A stretch of DNA of 64,000 nucleotides, taken from NCBI GenBank assembly GCA_963921825.1, contig OY997588.1, forward strand, positions 125,953,203 through 126,017,202. The letters run 5' to 3'. The notes beneath the pieces are model-generated. The model did not search any database. It was not told the DNA's origin and worked only from the letters and a program-made list of their open reading frames with translations. The translations under genes and the position numbers were made by a program. This document shows, one piece after another, positions 1 to 13,600 of the stretch. Every line of letters begins with the position of its first letter. Position 1 is the stretch's first letter. The stretch comes from Erodium maritimum. Lineage: Eukaryota; Streptophyta; Magnoliopsida; Geraniales; Geraniaceae.

Positions 1-660
1 CAATAAAACCCCAAACTCATAAAGCCCAAATCTTGTTCATGCACTTTCTACCAAACCCACAACTAGAAATTTATCAAAAGGGAAGTTAAGTGCTAGAATA
101 CCTTAGAGAATAAGTAGATGATGAAGAACATGGAAGAAAATAGAGGTTTTGGGGTAGAAATCAAGTGAAAGGAGACACTTTTCTTCTCTTCTTCTCCTTT
201 ATTCTTCTTCAAGCTATGGAGGCTTCAATGGAGTTTTCTCTCTCTCCTTCTACTATCTAGGTTCGGCGTACACTCAAAAAATGAGATGGTTTTGCTCCAA
301 AAGTGGTCCTTATCCTAAAGGTAGAAATGTCCCTTTCGTCGTTTAACCCATCTTTCTCTCTTTTGTCCACAAGTGGGGACCAAATGGTCTTTTTCCCCTC
401 TTTTCTTCTCCTCTAAGACACATGGACATGTGTCCATGTGGGGTCCACCTCTACCCAAAATATCTCAGCTCAAATTAAATTAATTCGATGAGACCTCTAA
501 TTCGACCCGGATTTGACTTTTTCGCAAAAGTAGTCATTTGAAAGGAAACGACCCAACTAAGCTAACCGTAACGACGACTAAGTTTTTTGGGTCCTGGAAA
601 GGTCCCGAATGACTCCCGGAACCATCAGTTTACTTTTCCAGTGGGAAGTCAACTTTTCCC
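1..660. repeat. Possible LTR-type repeat fragment at window edge
   Basis: There is no convincing coding sequence here. On the + strand it is AT-rich and pyrimidine-tract rich. Read on the minus strand it resembles the long terminal repeats of plant Gypsy-like elements, ending in a 'gggttttattg'-like stretch at the window edge. It stops abruptly near 660, where base composition switches to GC-rich. No terminal pair or target duplication could be found because the left side is cut, so family and boundaries are inference only. Confidence 0.25.
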
Positions 661-1807
661 AAATTTCACCGGTTCGACCGGTGTCGACCGGAGGCGGTTC
701 TTACAAATGGAAACGTCAGCAGCATATCTGTCAGAAGGCGAGGGGGGCTTCGACATAGAGCTTCTATGCGAGCCGAGTAGCCCGGAATCCGGGCGGAGAT
801 CAACGACGGAGGAGTCGAGCGGAGGAGGCTCACCAGTGAGAGTTGTCTTGCCATGGGAGGAGTCCCTCTCAGAACCGACCTCGTTGACACCACAAGTGGG
901 TGGTGCCGGAGGCGAGGCTGAAGTTTTAACGTCTCTGCAACAAGGAAGGAGGATGGAGAACGGGGTGGTGGCGGCGCGGGGCGGTGGTCTCAGGCCATGG
1001 CATGGGGTATTCTACGTCGTACTCCGGCGATAGGGCCGAGACCACGGGCGGGTCGCAAAACCATTCCGGTAACACCAGTTGGGGTGGCAGGCGTTCCGGC
1101 GTTCCGATGGTCGAGATGTTACCGGCGAGCGGAGGTGCAGAGTTGTCGGTGGCCATCTTATCGGATACGGCCACGACGTCGCTGAAGACGCCGGAGGCGG
1201 AGACTTGGCGTCGAAGGAAGGGGAAGGAACCAGTTAGGGTTTCGACGGAGCCGAGGGAGGAACTGGGCATGGGCATGAGACGAGATTTGATGGCATACGC
1301 ACGTCGGGTCTGGGGAACTTGGTCGGTCTGGAACCCAAAGGCTGGCACGGGCCCGAGGAAGGTAGACGGGCTGAGGAAGATCGGGCCAGAGGAATGTGGG
1401 CCGGGGCGTATCGGGGGCCCGGATCCAAGGGAAGGTGTAATGGGTCGGGGCTTCGGTTCGTTGTCCGATCCGAGTGGGGTTTACAAACGGGTCGGGTCTG
1501 GATCGGATGGAGCATCACACGCAGCGGCGGGGGGCTACAAGCACCCTCGCCTCAAGAAATGAGTTCTTGGGGGTCCGGGAGGGGCCGGTCAGCTGTACCG
1601 CCTCTCTGGACGTGTGGTGGTAGTGGTTCCACCAAAAGTCGACAAGGTTCCCTGCTAGTTCGGGGTCATCACTCCCGGTTTAGGAGCCCTACCAGTATCA
1701 GTCAAGGGAGGACGACGCACGCTGACATCTCGGATGAGTTATCGGTCCACCGCTACAAAGATCCACACTATATATGTTTGATCAGTGCTCATTTGATTGG
1801 TTTATGA
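661..1807. other. GC-rich unclassified segment with overlapping open frames
   Basis: Composition jumps from AT-rich to strongly GC-rich, and several frames on both strands stay open (148 aa at 587-1033 and 192 aa at 984-1562 on +, 140 aa at 926-1348 on -). High GC alone produces such frames. The peptides are Gly/Arg/Pro/Ser-rich and show no domain I recognise. The stretch may be the 5' part of a LINE or another retroelement, or a low-complexity gene remnant. It ends at the AT-rich upstream region of the translocator gene. Confidence 0.25.
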
Positions 1808-2529
1808 TGTATCAGTGTCCACGGATGCTACCGCAGTTCTCTTGTCCAATCACCCTCTATGTCTAAGAGCAAATTTACTATTCAATTTTTTTTTATCAAT
1901 TCTATACATATGTACTCTGGTATTGACAGTTTTACAAATATTTTAAAATTATAATATCTCTGTTTTCGATAAAAGAAAAAAAAAGAATGTATTATGCGAT
2001 ACTGACATGACATAATAATGATGAAAATTAGTTAATAGGGGTAGATAAAATTCTCGTACAATAAATGAATTGTGATACTGTGTTTTTAACAGACCAACCA
2101 TTAATTAAGGTGAGACTGAGATAAGATAAAACCACAGTCTCGCGTTATTTACGGTTGACCGTTTTTCAATCATCAACCACAGCTCCTCCTACCTACATGC
2201 TACATCTCTGTGTGAAAGTGACGCCATTATTGTCCATCTCCTTGAGCTCGTGAACCTCCCCTCCATTTCCCCTTTTGAGCCAAAACCAGCTTATTCATGG
2301 TTTATGGTGTTGCTCCAGCTTGGTGCAATCGTTAGCATGTGACCCTATTTAATTCACAATCACTATTTTTGGGACTTGCCAATTTCTGCTGCTGCTATTA
2401 ATATTCTACTTCCCTCTGTTTCCTCCAATCTCTACTCCGCAATAAACCCATCCCGCTTTCAACGCTATCTCCTCTTCTTTTCACAAAAGCTTTCAGCTTG
2501 CTCCACACCCAGATTTTTCTTCGTCTACA
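1808..2529. other. Upstream region of the TPT gene
   Basis: AT-rich intergenic DNA running into a CT-rich leader (about 2160-2529) in front of the TPT start codon. It probably holds the promoter and 5' UTR. I see no clear TATA box that would fix a transcription start and no other gene. Confidence 0.4.
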
Positions 2530-5500
2530 ATGGCTTCCGTCGCCAACCCACTCCACGCTTCACTCACACCTTCGCGATTCTCATCGCTGTACTTGACGCC
2601 CATCAAAGCTTTTCCCAGCAATGTCAAAGCCACGCGCTTGGCTTTCTCGCCGTTGCCGGAGAAGAGGAACGCTTTGGTGACCGGCGGGTTCTCCGGGACG
2701 GCGTTGAGGTTCTCTGGGTCTGGGTGGACTCAGCAGCTGAGGCATCGACGATCGGTCGAGTCTCCGGTTGTGAAGGCCGCGGCTGCCGACGCCGAGGGCG
2801 GCGAGATTGAACTCACCGCAGGGTTTGGCTCCTATTCTTCTTCTTTCTTCTTCTGTTTCATTCATGAAAAGTCTAGGAAAATGAAGTAAACAAAGCTCTG
2901 GGTTTTGCTCCACTTTCTCTTGCCCACTTGTCCCCTTTCAATATTGGTTTTATTTAATTTCATTGCACTTTCTAAGTAGCCAAACATAGTTGTTATTGTG
3001 TCAAATCATAACTCTGTTTGGTCGATTCTTGTTTTGTTAATTGCAGGGCTGAGACGCCAAAGAGTTTTGCTGACAAATTTCCTGTACTAGTTACTGGTTT
3101 CTTTTTCTTTATGTGGTAAGTTATGGTTTATTGAATATGCAAATAGCAATTGGACAAGTATAGCAGGGAGTTATGTTATAATTTAGACCTAATTGTTTGA
3201 AGTTTCACGTCCCTGATTAATTTCACCACCCATTATTCTCTAGATTCTTATCTTTGTTGTTCTTAAGATGGAATATTTTGTAAGGTTCATGTGCCTGATA
3301 TGTACTGCACACTCTAAATAATTGGGAAAAACAGATTCAGATTCTCAGTGTTGAAATCTTGTTTTTGCTTATTTCAAGTTTTTTTTTATGCCGTGGCCTT
3401 CAATTACCGCGTTTTAATGTAACTGCATCCTGTCATTATTATCAATTTATATTTCATATTTGTAGCAAGTGCATAAGGACATGTTTGTCCTGATTATGGT
3501 TCTATTCCTTGAAAGAAAGCTGCTAGAAAGAGAGGGAAAAAAAAGTGATATGGTGGTATGCGCTTCTAGTTTACCATCTAAAATTATTTGCACATTGTAT
3601 TTATATTTTCTTAGTTTCAATGCAGGTATTTTCTGAATGTTATCTTCAATATACTCAACAAGAAGGTGTACAATTATTTCCCTTATCCATAGTATGTTTC
3701 CTGCAACTTAATACCCTTCATTTACGTTCTTGAATTTCGGGTTGGTTTCCTTATGTTAGTCCATGATTGTTGTGTATTGTTTCACAATTCAGACTCTTTT
3801 TTTTTCCACTTTGCAGCTTCGTTTCTGTTATCCACCTTCTAGTTGGTGTAGTGTACTGTCTTATAAGCTGGTCTGTCGGTCTTCCTAAACGTGCTGTAAG
3901 TTTAGTTTTTCTACTTGTTATCTTCTCATGGCACAATATAGCTTTCCCTTTTTTGACACTCTTTTCCCATGTCTCCAGCCAATCAATAAGGAGCTCTTGT
4001 TACTGTTGACGCCGGTTGCAGCCTGTCACGCCCTTGGGCATGTCATGTCTAATGTATCATTTGCTGCTGTTGCTGTATCATTCACACACACAATTAAAGG
4101 TGTATCATCTAGAATATATTATAAGCATCTTCATCAAGTTAATCTTGATCTGTTAATAATAATAATCAAAATCACTGGAAATATGTATATATTTGTGAGA
4201 CCCTGTACACTATTCCATGTTCTTTCATGAAATCTGATATAAATATTGAAGTTGTAAAATTGATGCTAATCTATTGTTAGCATCCTAAAAGAAAATTGGA
4301 TGATTTTTCTCCATGGGACTTATGGGTTATGTCGGTGCACACTAACTTGTAGCACCACTTTTTGGTGTAGTTTGCCATTTTTCCTTAATGTCACTCATTA
4401 GTTTCAAAAACTGATGAATGTTAGATGCAACTGTTTACTGTAGGAATATTAGTGAAAAGCTTTTGTTGACTAACGCTTATTCATTTAGGGATGAAACAAC
4501 TTCTGTGTATAAATAGATTTATTTTACTATTAGATTTAATTTTATCTTTTTATAACCAAATCATGTACTTGTGTATTTTCTTTGGTGTTTATGCGTAGCT
4601 GTAGCTTAATAATTCGCTAAACAGAACTAAAAGTCATGTTTATTTCTACTAATAGTTTTCTTGTTTCCTTCACAGCCCTGGAACCATTCTTCAATGCTGC
4701 AGCTTCTCAGTTTGTTCTAGGCCAACAGATCCCCTTCTCACTATGGCTATCATTGGCCCCTGTTGTTTTAGGTTAGCTCAACTTAAATTTTCTTCCTTCA
4801 TAATGAATGCCATTGTTTTAGTTAGTTATATGCTCAAATAATGCATGTATTAGTTATGCTTGATAATGGGCTTCTCTGCTTGAAAATAAATACAAAACTT
4901 ATTCTTTTTCCATGTTTTCATAAACTGATTCGTTCTGAACCTTCTACTCCAGGTGTATCAATGGCTTCACTTACCGAACTTTCTTTCAACTGGACTGGTT
5001 TCATTAGTGCTATGATTTCAAATATTTCATTTACCTACAGGAGTCTCTACTCTAAGAAAGCCATGGTATGATTTCTTACTAATCTGATCCCCTATGAGTG
5101 TATTTCAATCATTTTTTAGTGTTGGTTTATCCATATCTAATAGAATGTTTGAAATCAACAGACAGGAATGGACAGCACAAATGTCTATGCTTACATTTCA
5201 ATCATTGCCCTCTTCTTTTGTGTCCCTCCTGCCCTATTGGTAAGTTCTTAAGCCAAAACTTTTGGTTGTTCAGCTCTTCATTAACAATTTTTTTGATTTA
5301 CTAATGTGGTGCTACATGTACTTTCAGATTGAAGGCCCCAAACTTATGCAATATGGTTTTAACGATGCTATTGCCAAAGTTGGTCTTCAAAAGTTCTTAT
5401 CTGATCTTTTCTGGATTGGAATGTTCTATCATTTGTACAACCAGGTATGAAGAAACATGTCACTCTCAGCTCCTCATTCAATTTAGTTGCATAGAAACTG

Positions 5501-6584
5501 TGGTGTAACTATCATTTTCCTGTCCTGATGTTGACCACATTTTTCCACAACTATTAATTTCCAAATCTTGTATTAGATATATGAGCTCATTTGATTTATT
5601 AACTAGCACTGGCTCAAATTTGAAATTTGTTGTATGTAATGATTGAATTATCACTTTCCTCGGTTGTCTTACTTTATGAGTTTATAATTGCAGCTGGCTA
5701 CTAATACTTTGGAAAGAGTTGCTCCACTTACACATGCAGTTGGAAATGTATTGAAGAGAGTGTTCGTGATTGGGTTCTCTATTGTCGTATTTGGTAATTT
5801 TCAATTGCTTCTTCTCACATTTATTCAATTTCATGGTACATTTTCACATGTGGTACACCAAATAGTCCCCAAGACATGTAATTATATATATTTAGGTAAT
5901 TTTTGTTAGCAAAAGACCATTTTCATCTGCTATGCATACATTGCATTTCCAATAGAAAACCTGGGGTAAGCCATGAGCTGAAGACTCTAAGCCTATAGTT
6001 GGCTATTTTTATATATTGATCCGAGACCATAGTACAAATCTTTTGAAGATTAATATGCACACATCACTTGAATGCATCTTGAATTGTGCATATCTGTTTA
6101 CATGCAATCTTTTCACCACTTTGATTGGATACATTTTTGCAGGCAATAGGATCTCCACACAAACTGGAATTGGTACTGCTATAGCAATTGCAGGAGTTGC
6201 CATGTACTCCATCATAAAGGCAAATATAGAAGAGGAAAAACGGGTATGATTCCACTAACCTTTTACTCTGTTTTCTGCTTAAACTCAACTCGGTTTCCTC
6301 TTGTCCTTTCATTACAATCTTACCAAGCTATAGCTACTAGCTGGTGCAGCAAAGTTTTGTCCATGTGCTGGGTTAATATAACATAATTTCCAAACATATT
6401 TGTCCTGAGTGTAATAGAATCTTGATATTTAAAGGATTAGGTTATGTCTCCACATTAAGCTCAGTTGACTATGTGATATTAATGTCATATAATATTTGCT
6501 TTCTCTTGGATTGCTTTGGCATGTGAACTCACACACTTGTCTTTCATTCAGAGGAAAGCTGCTGCTGCAAGTATCACATCCTAA
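2530..6584 (+). CDS. TPT: Chloroplast triose-phosphate/phosphate translocator (12 exons)
   Basis: The product exchanges stromal triose phosphate and 3-phosphoglycerate for cytosolic phosphate across the inner chloroplast envelope, so it exports photosynthate. Exons: 2530-2822, 3047-3115, 3626-3691, 3817-3895, 3979-4099, 4676-4771, 4953-5065, 5162-5239, 5328-5444, 5694-5793, 6143-6243, 6552-6584. All introns are GT-AG and the chain gives 421 aa. The first exon encodes a Ser/Ala/Arg-rich transit peptide of about 90 residues. The rest has the family's multiple membrane helices, including [36 protein letters not shown] and [20 protein letters not shown], which match the TPT branch better than the PPT, GPT or XPT branches. 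The C-terminus (EEEKRKAAAAS...) is short and basic, as in Arabidopsis TPT/APE2. It looks intact. Confidence 0.95.
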
Positions 6585-7360
6585 GGGACTATTGTTTTTC
6601 CATGGAGAGAGTAATAAAGGATTGACATGGAATGGTTCTTCTTGTAATTGCCAGAGAGATAATGAAGATGCATTTGAATCTTAGTTAGCAAAGCTATTCT
6701 TGGATGGAGTTATAAGCTCCACTGAAAGACTTGTTTAAGGAACAAAACTGGCTTTGACTTTGGACTATCTTTCAGTTTAGTCCTCTGTGGTAATAGAAAA
6801 GCTTATGTAACCAAGGGGATGTTTGATGATGCAAATTACAAGTTGGTTAAGTATATATGAAATTAACTTGATTTAAGATATTAATAGAAAACACACCTAA
6901 CAAGTGGCATTGGCTGTATAGGATCCATACAGCTATGTGCACATTGTCTGAGTGTAAATCACATGATATGGATCATAATGTTGGACTGAACTCTGCATCC
7001 ACTCAATTATAATAGTCCAATTTTTATGACTTGAACAAGGATATGGGCCCTAGGCAACCATTATGCAACCTTCAACTTCTTTTCCATGTGTAAGAAGTAA
7101 TGGGAAAGGTAGAGAGCATCTATCTTATTCTTATGTTATGTAGCTCTGTGATTTGTGGTCCAAATATTCCTTTTTAACCAGACATGAGTGAATCCAAACT
7201 TTTGTAGGCTTGATCAAATAGAGTGATCCTAAAGCAACCCATAAAAGTTCAAATATTCCAATTACTGTTTTTCCTTTTGGCTTCACCTTAAACTTGGTTA
7301 TGTACTTTTTTGTTTTCTTTTTACCAATTCTTTGTCTAAAAGGTTTATTTGCACATATTT
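6585..7360. other. TPT 3' flank, no gene seen
   Basis: AT-rich sequence following the TPT stop codon, including the likely 3' UTR. No open frame of note and no structured repeat were seen before the poly(T) run near 7370. Confidence 0.4.
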
Positions 7361-7368
7361 ATGATAAT

Positions 7369-7575
7369 AACTTTTTTTTTTGATCAGCAAAGCGAATTTA
7401 AATTAAACCTCTCTCGAGGTGAAAGAGGAGTTACAATTTTGTTACAAAAGGATACCCCACAAGAAGGACACAACAAGCCATTCCACCAAAAACCACTAAC
7501 TTGCTTACAAAAAGATACCCCCACAAGAAGGTCACAACAAGCCTTCCACCAAAAACACTAACTTGCTAAGGAAGG
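7369..7575 (-). repeat. LINE 3'-end fragment with poly(A), internally duplicated
   Basis: Read on the minus strand, this ends in a poly(A) tail (T run at about 7370-7380 on +) preceded by a typical plant LINE 3' UTR-like sequence, so it is probably a strongly 5'-truncated LINE copy. A unit of about 60 bp containing 'agatacccc...caagaagg..acaacaagcc..ccaccaaaaac' occurs twice in tandem (about 7444-7504 and 7505-7565) with a few differences. I found no certain target duplication. Family assignment is inference. Confidence 0.4.
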
Positions 7576-8272
7576 CATCCCACGGCTATACTTGAGCAAT
7601 TGATTAGTGAAATATAACTCAAAATCTAAATGCTATGACATATAGTTTGATATAACTCAAAATCATGTAAAAAAAACTGGAAAAGCAATGTTGTGGTTGC
7701 TTTTATGAATAACTAATCTCTTTGTATATGATTCTGAGGAGGAAGAGGACCCATTGCCTTTCTGTTTTGGGGTTGTCTATGTTCCCAATAAAGAGTAAAG
7801 TCCATTCACATCCTCCCAACTTTCACCTCCACCCTCAAATTATATATACAATTAAAGAAGATTGAAAACATGTGCCATATATATAGCTTATACTTATAGT
7901 GTAGCTTGAATTGACAACACACAAATGTAGCTTATAGGAACCTCACCCAAACCCAAACTCATGTTGGGTTAAGTTTTAATCCCATGGGTGAGTTTAGAAC
8001 CGTTTGAAACCAAGATCCTGCCCCAAGCAGTGAAATGCTTTTCCTTGGGCTTTGTTTCTCATCTCCCGATGACAGTGAGCAGTTAAATTAATCCATAAAA
8101 TAGAGAGTTTGATACAAAAGCTAGTGCTCTATCACTGTCATATATACATACATACATACTTGTCCTCCCCAAGTCTTCATTTACCCAACCCAACCCAGCA
8201 ACTCCCTACTCTCTAGTATCATCAAGGCCAGCTCTTCGGATTCCTCTCGCACACAATCTTGCGTCGATCTTC
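7576..8272. other. Upstream region of the X8-domain gene
   Basis: AT-rich intergenic DNA with TATATA-type stretches (around 7845-7890 and 8140-8160) and a CT-rich leader before the ATG at 8273. The 'catatatacatacatac' stretch near 8140 is a candidate TATA region. No other gene was seen. Confidence 0.35.
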
Positions 8273-9332
8273 ATGGCTCTTGTAGCATATTTTGTGCTCG
8301 TCTTGGCCATGGCTGCCCATTCAAGTAAGCTCCTTTTCTTTCACCTCTCTTGTCTCAACCCAGATGATAAATCTTCAACTAATCTTATGATATAGCTCGT
8401 AATATCTCTCATTTGATTCATCAATACCAAACTGATGATCAAAATCTATCCTTTTTCTCATTTCTTGGTTTTCTTTCCTCCTCCAATGCAACTGCTGAAC
8501 ATGGTCAAGATTTTGATTCAATCTGTGTAACCTTTTAGCCAAGAAATGCTAGATTTTACTCTACTCTTCCATGGTCTCTCCCAAAACCTCTTTGTTATGG
8601 GATTAAACACTTAACTAGAAAGTTTGAATCTTTATGTGTTTTAGTCACCATTCCTAACCTGTAACTAATGTCTCTGTTTCGTTGTTGGGAGAGCAGGTGC
8701 TACATACTGCATATGCAAAGATGGGTTGAGCGACAGTGTTATGCAGAAGGCAATAGACTATGCGTGTGGAAGCGGAGCCGATTGCTCTGCAATCTTGCAG
8801 AGTGGGGGTTGCTACAACCCCAACACCGTCAAGGACCACTGCAACTATGCCGTCAACAGCTATTTCCAGAGGAAAGGGCAATCTGGAGGCACCTGTGACT
8901 TCGCCGGCACCGCCGCACCCACCCAAACCGCTCCTCGTTAGTCCCCTGTCTCTTCCCTCATCTTCTCAAAACTATCTTCATCAACTACTCATCTTGTGAT
9001 TCTTGTTTGTGATTTACAGAACAAACTTCCTCCACCTGTGTCTACCCTTCAAGTGCCAGGTTTGTGATCCGAAAGCTTATATTTTTAGATCGTTTTCGAG
9101 ATGGGTTTTAAGCTGAAAGTTAGATTTATTTTTTTGCAGCGGCACAACTCCCTCCACCACCGGCACAACTCCGACTGGGACCTCCACCACCGGCACAACT
9201 CCGACAGTGTTCAATACTCCAACAAGTTTGGGTCCAACAGGGTTTGATTCTAGTGATGGTTTTGCTCTGTACCCAACAGACAACTTGGTCTTCTCCATGG
9301 CTGTATCGGTCTGGCTGATGTTGCTGCTTTGA
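8273..9332 (+). CDS. GPI-anchored X8-domain protein, plasmodesmata callose-binding (PDCB) type
   Basis: Exons 8273-8324, 8697-8936, 9020-9059 and 9140-9332 give 174 aa. Residues 1-18 form a signal peptide. The X8 (CBM43) domain runs from about residue 21 to 103, with the expected six cysteines in YCICKDG, YACGSGADC, GGCYNP, DHCNYA and GTCDFAG. X8 domains bind beta-1,3-glucan (callose). A linker of repeated TTGTTP-like units rich in Thr, Pro and Gly follows. The C-terminus is hydrophobic (LVFSMAVSVWLMLLL), as expected for GPI-anchor addition. This architecture is that of PDCB proteins, which sit at the neck of plasmodesmata and affect callose there. The first intron interrupts the signal-peptide coding part, as is usual in this family. 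I cannot say which PDCB paralogue it is. Confidence 0.88.
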
Positions 9333-10365
9333 GAAGACCGCGAGGTTGGTGTGGTGGGGTTTGATGTGTGGATGAGATTTTGGCAACAGAGGAGGATGGA
9401 TTGTTGATTTGATTTCTCATTGGTTGGTGTTGGAGCCTTGGAGGTGTGATTGATTCATCTACACTCAAATCCCACTAAATCCCTTTTCTTGTTTCTTTTT
9501 TTTTTTCTTTTTCTCCAATGTGAAAAAGCTCTGGTAATAGGATTCTGAACTCTATTTTTTTTAGTTTTTGTTCCTTGTACGTATGACGTCTAGGTAAGAG
9601 TAAGACTGGGTTTAATGTCTTGTTCTTTTCTTACAATTTAATGGAAATCTGGGACCAGTCTGCTTTAACTGCATGTCATGATGATGTTACTAATTACTTT
9701 ATGTCAGTAAAAAAAAAGGACAGAAGAGCAAAAGTGATTTCTCTTTATGTCAGTAAATAATGTCTGTAATTTAGTTCAACTTGATGGTTATTTTATATAC
9801 ATGGACGTGTGAAGTTAATGATGTAGAGACAAGGGTGATGTTTTGTTGAAGTCGTAATCAGCATGATTTGTTTGAATAAAGCCAATTGAGGACGACAGGA
9901 ATAACCAAACGAAAATAAAGGACTCTAGGCGAAACCGAAACGAGAGAAAGAGACTTGTCACCTACCAGTACCTTCTCACTCCCCACCGCCCATTTGGTGC
10001 ATATAACCTGAAACGCATCCTTCGTTTATTTATATTTATATACAAGTGATGAGCTGTCTTGGACTGGACAACTCACCATATGATATGAGCCTAACAAAGA
10101 CAATCTTCTAATGCACTTGTTACATTACACCAACCACACACTGTAATATATTTCATTGAAACTTGGAATATAAGCTCATACTTTTACCACCAAAAGCTGT
10201 ACAAAGGTTTAAGTGATTGGAAGTTGGAAACAAATTGAGCACCTTTTAACACCTAAATTTGTTTGTCCAATTCATTAAATATTTGAACCTGGCAGTGTAC
10301 CGTCCTTTAAAGCATTTGGTGTAGCATTTTGATTTAGTGTTGTCAAATTCCTATTGCTGAGATTT
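9333..10365. other. 3' flank of the X8 gene and intergenic DNA
   Basis: It contains the likely 3' UTR of the X8 gene (to about 9680) and then AT-rich DNA. No gene or structured repeat was recognised before the LINE remnant that starts near 10366. Confidence 0.35.
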
Positions 10366-10445
10366 TGTACCCGACATGTAAAAGAGTATGTGAAGATTCA
10401 GACCACGTATTTTTACATTGTTCGTTTGTTTTTCGATTTTGGAAC

Positions 10446-10637
10446 TATTAGATCACTCTTATATCTGCACATTCAAATAGCTAGATTAACCCTATCTCTC
10501 ATTACTTTGAATTCATATTAGCTTTATCTCTTCACATCCTTTTGTTGTACTTATCTCCTACGCCACTCACTTGTATAAATAGTGACAGTGATCAATGAGA
10601 ATACACACAATTACAAGCCATTTCTTCTGTGTTTATA
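10446..10637 (+). repeat. 5' LTR of the Copia element
   Basis: A 192-bp direct repeat identical to 14830-15021 except for about two bases. It contains a TATA-like box (cttgtataaatagtg, about 10571-10585) that probably drives the element's transcription. It starts TATTAG and ends TTTATA. Confidence 0.93.
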
Positions 10638-10697
10638 TGGTATCAGAGCCGAGATCCATATCCTAATTTTTTCTCTGCTTTCTTTGTCTTTCCTGCC

Positions 10698-13600
10698 ATG
10701 TCTTCTCAGGGTCAAACAACTCAGCTCCTTGCTGCAGCCGGCTCCAATTCTGCAGTATCATTCAACTTTCCCACGGTCCCAATCAAATTGGATCGGAACA
10801 ATTTCTCACTCTGGCGATCCACGGTTCTTGCATCATTGGAGGCGTTCGACCTCGATGACTGTGTTCTCAAATCAACATCTCCGGCTGAGCTCCTCGCACC
10901 CAAGGAAGGACAGACATCCCCAACTCCGAATCCGGAGTATCTCACCTGGCGCCGCCGTGACAGACAGATTCTTCTCTGGATTCGCTCTACTCTCACGGAA
11001 CGCACTCTGGCAATCACAGCTCGGGCCACTTCTGCTCATGAAGCCTAGACCACGATTGAACGGACTTTTCAGGCTCAAACCAGAGCCAAACGAATGACTC
11101 TCAAACAACAACTTCAATCTCTCATGAAGGGTTCGTTGTCTATTCAAGATTATATCGAGCAGAAACGTCGCATTGCTGATGATCTGGCTGCCAATCTTCA
11201 TCCTGTGTCTGATGAAGACCTGGTTAGTAATATTATATCTGGTCTTGATTCCTCTTATGCACCTTTCGTTACTGCTTTCATGATGCGTGTTGCTGATTTG
11301 CACATCGATGAGCTTGTTGGACTCTTATTGCAAGAGGAGGAACGTATCAGTCTTGACCTCCAGCGCCAATCTCAGTCACCGATCTATCCTGCCCCTGTCT
11401 CGTCGATGTCCTCTGCTCCAGTTGCTCATCTGGCTCATCAGCAATCTTGGTCCTCTGCTCGAGGTCCTGACTCGCGACCTCGTGACGACAAATTCAAGGC
11501 TCGCTCCCCTGATGGGCGTAAACGTACCCAATGTCAGATCTGTGGCAAGTTGGGTCATCCAGCGATCAATTGTTACAATCGCAACAATCTCACTGAATTC
11601 CCAGCTCGTGCTCCACCAGCTCGATCGAACCGCTCAGCTCACCTTGCCTCTCCGTCCTCGGTTGTTGATCCGGCTTGGTACGTTGACTCTGGTGCTACCG
11701 ATCATGCTTATCCTGATCTCTCCAAGCTCTCTATTGTCGAACCTTACGCCGGAGATGACAAGTTAACTGTTGGTAACGGTAATCAATTGTTTATTTCTCA
11801 TATTGGCACCTCCATTGTACCTGCTAGCACTCCTGCTCTATCCATTAAAGATGTTCTCATTGTTCCTAAACTTACCAAAAGTCTTCTCAGTGTGTCTAAA
11901 TTGACACGTGACACCTCTACGTTTATGGAATTCCATCCTGACTACTGTGTTCTTAAGTCTCTGCAGGGAAAAGTTCTTCTTAAAGGAATCGTTGATCGTG
12001 GCTTATATCGGCTTCCAATTTCGTCGTCCTTCCTATCTTCCCGCACTGCTCTGGTTGGGTCTCGCACCTCGCTGTCCCGTTGGCATCAACGACTGGCTCA
12101 TCCTCATGATCAAGTCCTTCGACGCCTGGTGTCTCAGATTAGTCTTCCTATTAGTTCGAATAAATTGTCTATTTGTGAAGCATGTCAATTAGGCAAGAGT
12201 CGTCGTTTTCATCTTCCTGTGTCTCATGTTACCTCACATAAACCTTTTGAGCTTGTTTATTCAGATGTTTGGGGCAATTCCCCTGTTTTGTCATTTAATG
12301 GAAATCGATATTTTGTCTTCTTTATTGATGATGCCACCAAATTTATATGGATATACTTTCTAACACATAAATCTCAGGTTTTTGATGTGTTTCTTCGCTT
12401 TAAGGCTATGGTTTTTGCTCAATTTGGCTGTTCTATCAAATCTCTCCAATCAGATTGGGGAGGAGAGTTTCGTAACGTTTCCTCCTTCTTAGACTCTCAT
12501 GGCATTCAACATCGAGTTTCATGTCCTCACACTCAGGAGCAAAATGGAGCTGCTGAGCGTCGGAATCGTATTATTGTTGAAAAAGGTCTCTCTTTGCTTG
12601 CTCAGGCATCAATGCCTCTTCCTTTTTGGGAGCATGCGTTTCATACTGCAGCCTTTTTACATAATCGTACTATCTCGTCTAATTTAAATTTCATGTCTCC
12701 ATATCAAAAATTGTTTGGTAAGGTTCCTGATTACGATTTTTTAAAAGTCTTTGGCTGTCTTTGTTTTCCATTTCTTCGGCCATATAATGCTCACAAATTG
12801 CAATTTCGTTCTCTACCTTGTCTCTTTCTTGGTTACAGTTCTAAACACAAGGGGTATTTGTGTCTTCATCTTCCCAGTTCCAGACTTTATATTGCCAGAC
12901 ATGTTGTCTTCAATGAGGAAGTCTTCCCTTATGCGTCTCCCTCTGTCTCCTCTACCTCGGCTGCGCCGACTTCGGTCTCTGATTCTTCGTGTCTACCTTC
13001 GCTGCTCTCGTGTGATCCTTCAATTGCTGTTCTCCCATCTCCCTCCATTCATGCAGCTCCGCCGCTTCCTGCTCCGCTGCCTACTGCTCTGCCTTCCCCT
13101 GTTTCTGTCTCCTCTTCGCCTCATGCGGCTCCTTCTCCGGCTTATGCTGATGCTCCTTCCTACTTCCGTGCCTCCGACACCACCAGTCATACCATGGTCA
13201 CTCGTGCCCGTACTCAATCTCTCAAACCCAAGTCATTTACTGCCTCTCGGCATCCATTAACTCCTTGTTCGTCTCCTTTATTTCTTTCCACTCCTACCAC
13301 CTACCGACAAGCCAGTAAACAAAAATGTTGGAATGATGCTATGCAGGCTGAATATGATGCTTTATTGAAAAATAACACTTGGTTTCTGGTTCCCCGACCT
13401 GTTAACTCTAATCTTGTTGGTTGTAAGTGGGTTTACAGGGTTAAGCTTCGAGCTGATGGACAGGTTGATCGTTTCAAGGCTCGTTTGGTTGCTAAGGGAT
13501 TCCATCAGGAGGAAGGTGTTGACTTTTTTGCCACTTTCAGTCCGATTGTAAAGCCTACCACTGTTCGGATTGTGTTGTCTATTGCTCTGTCTCGCGACTG

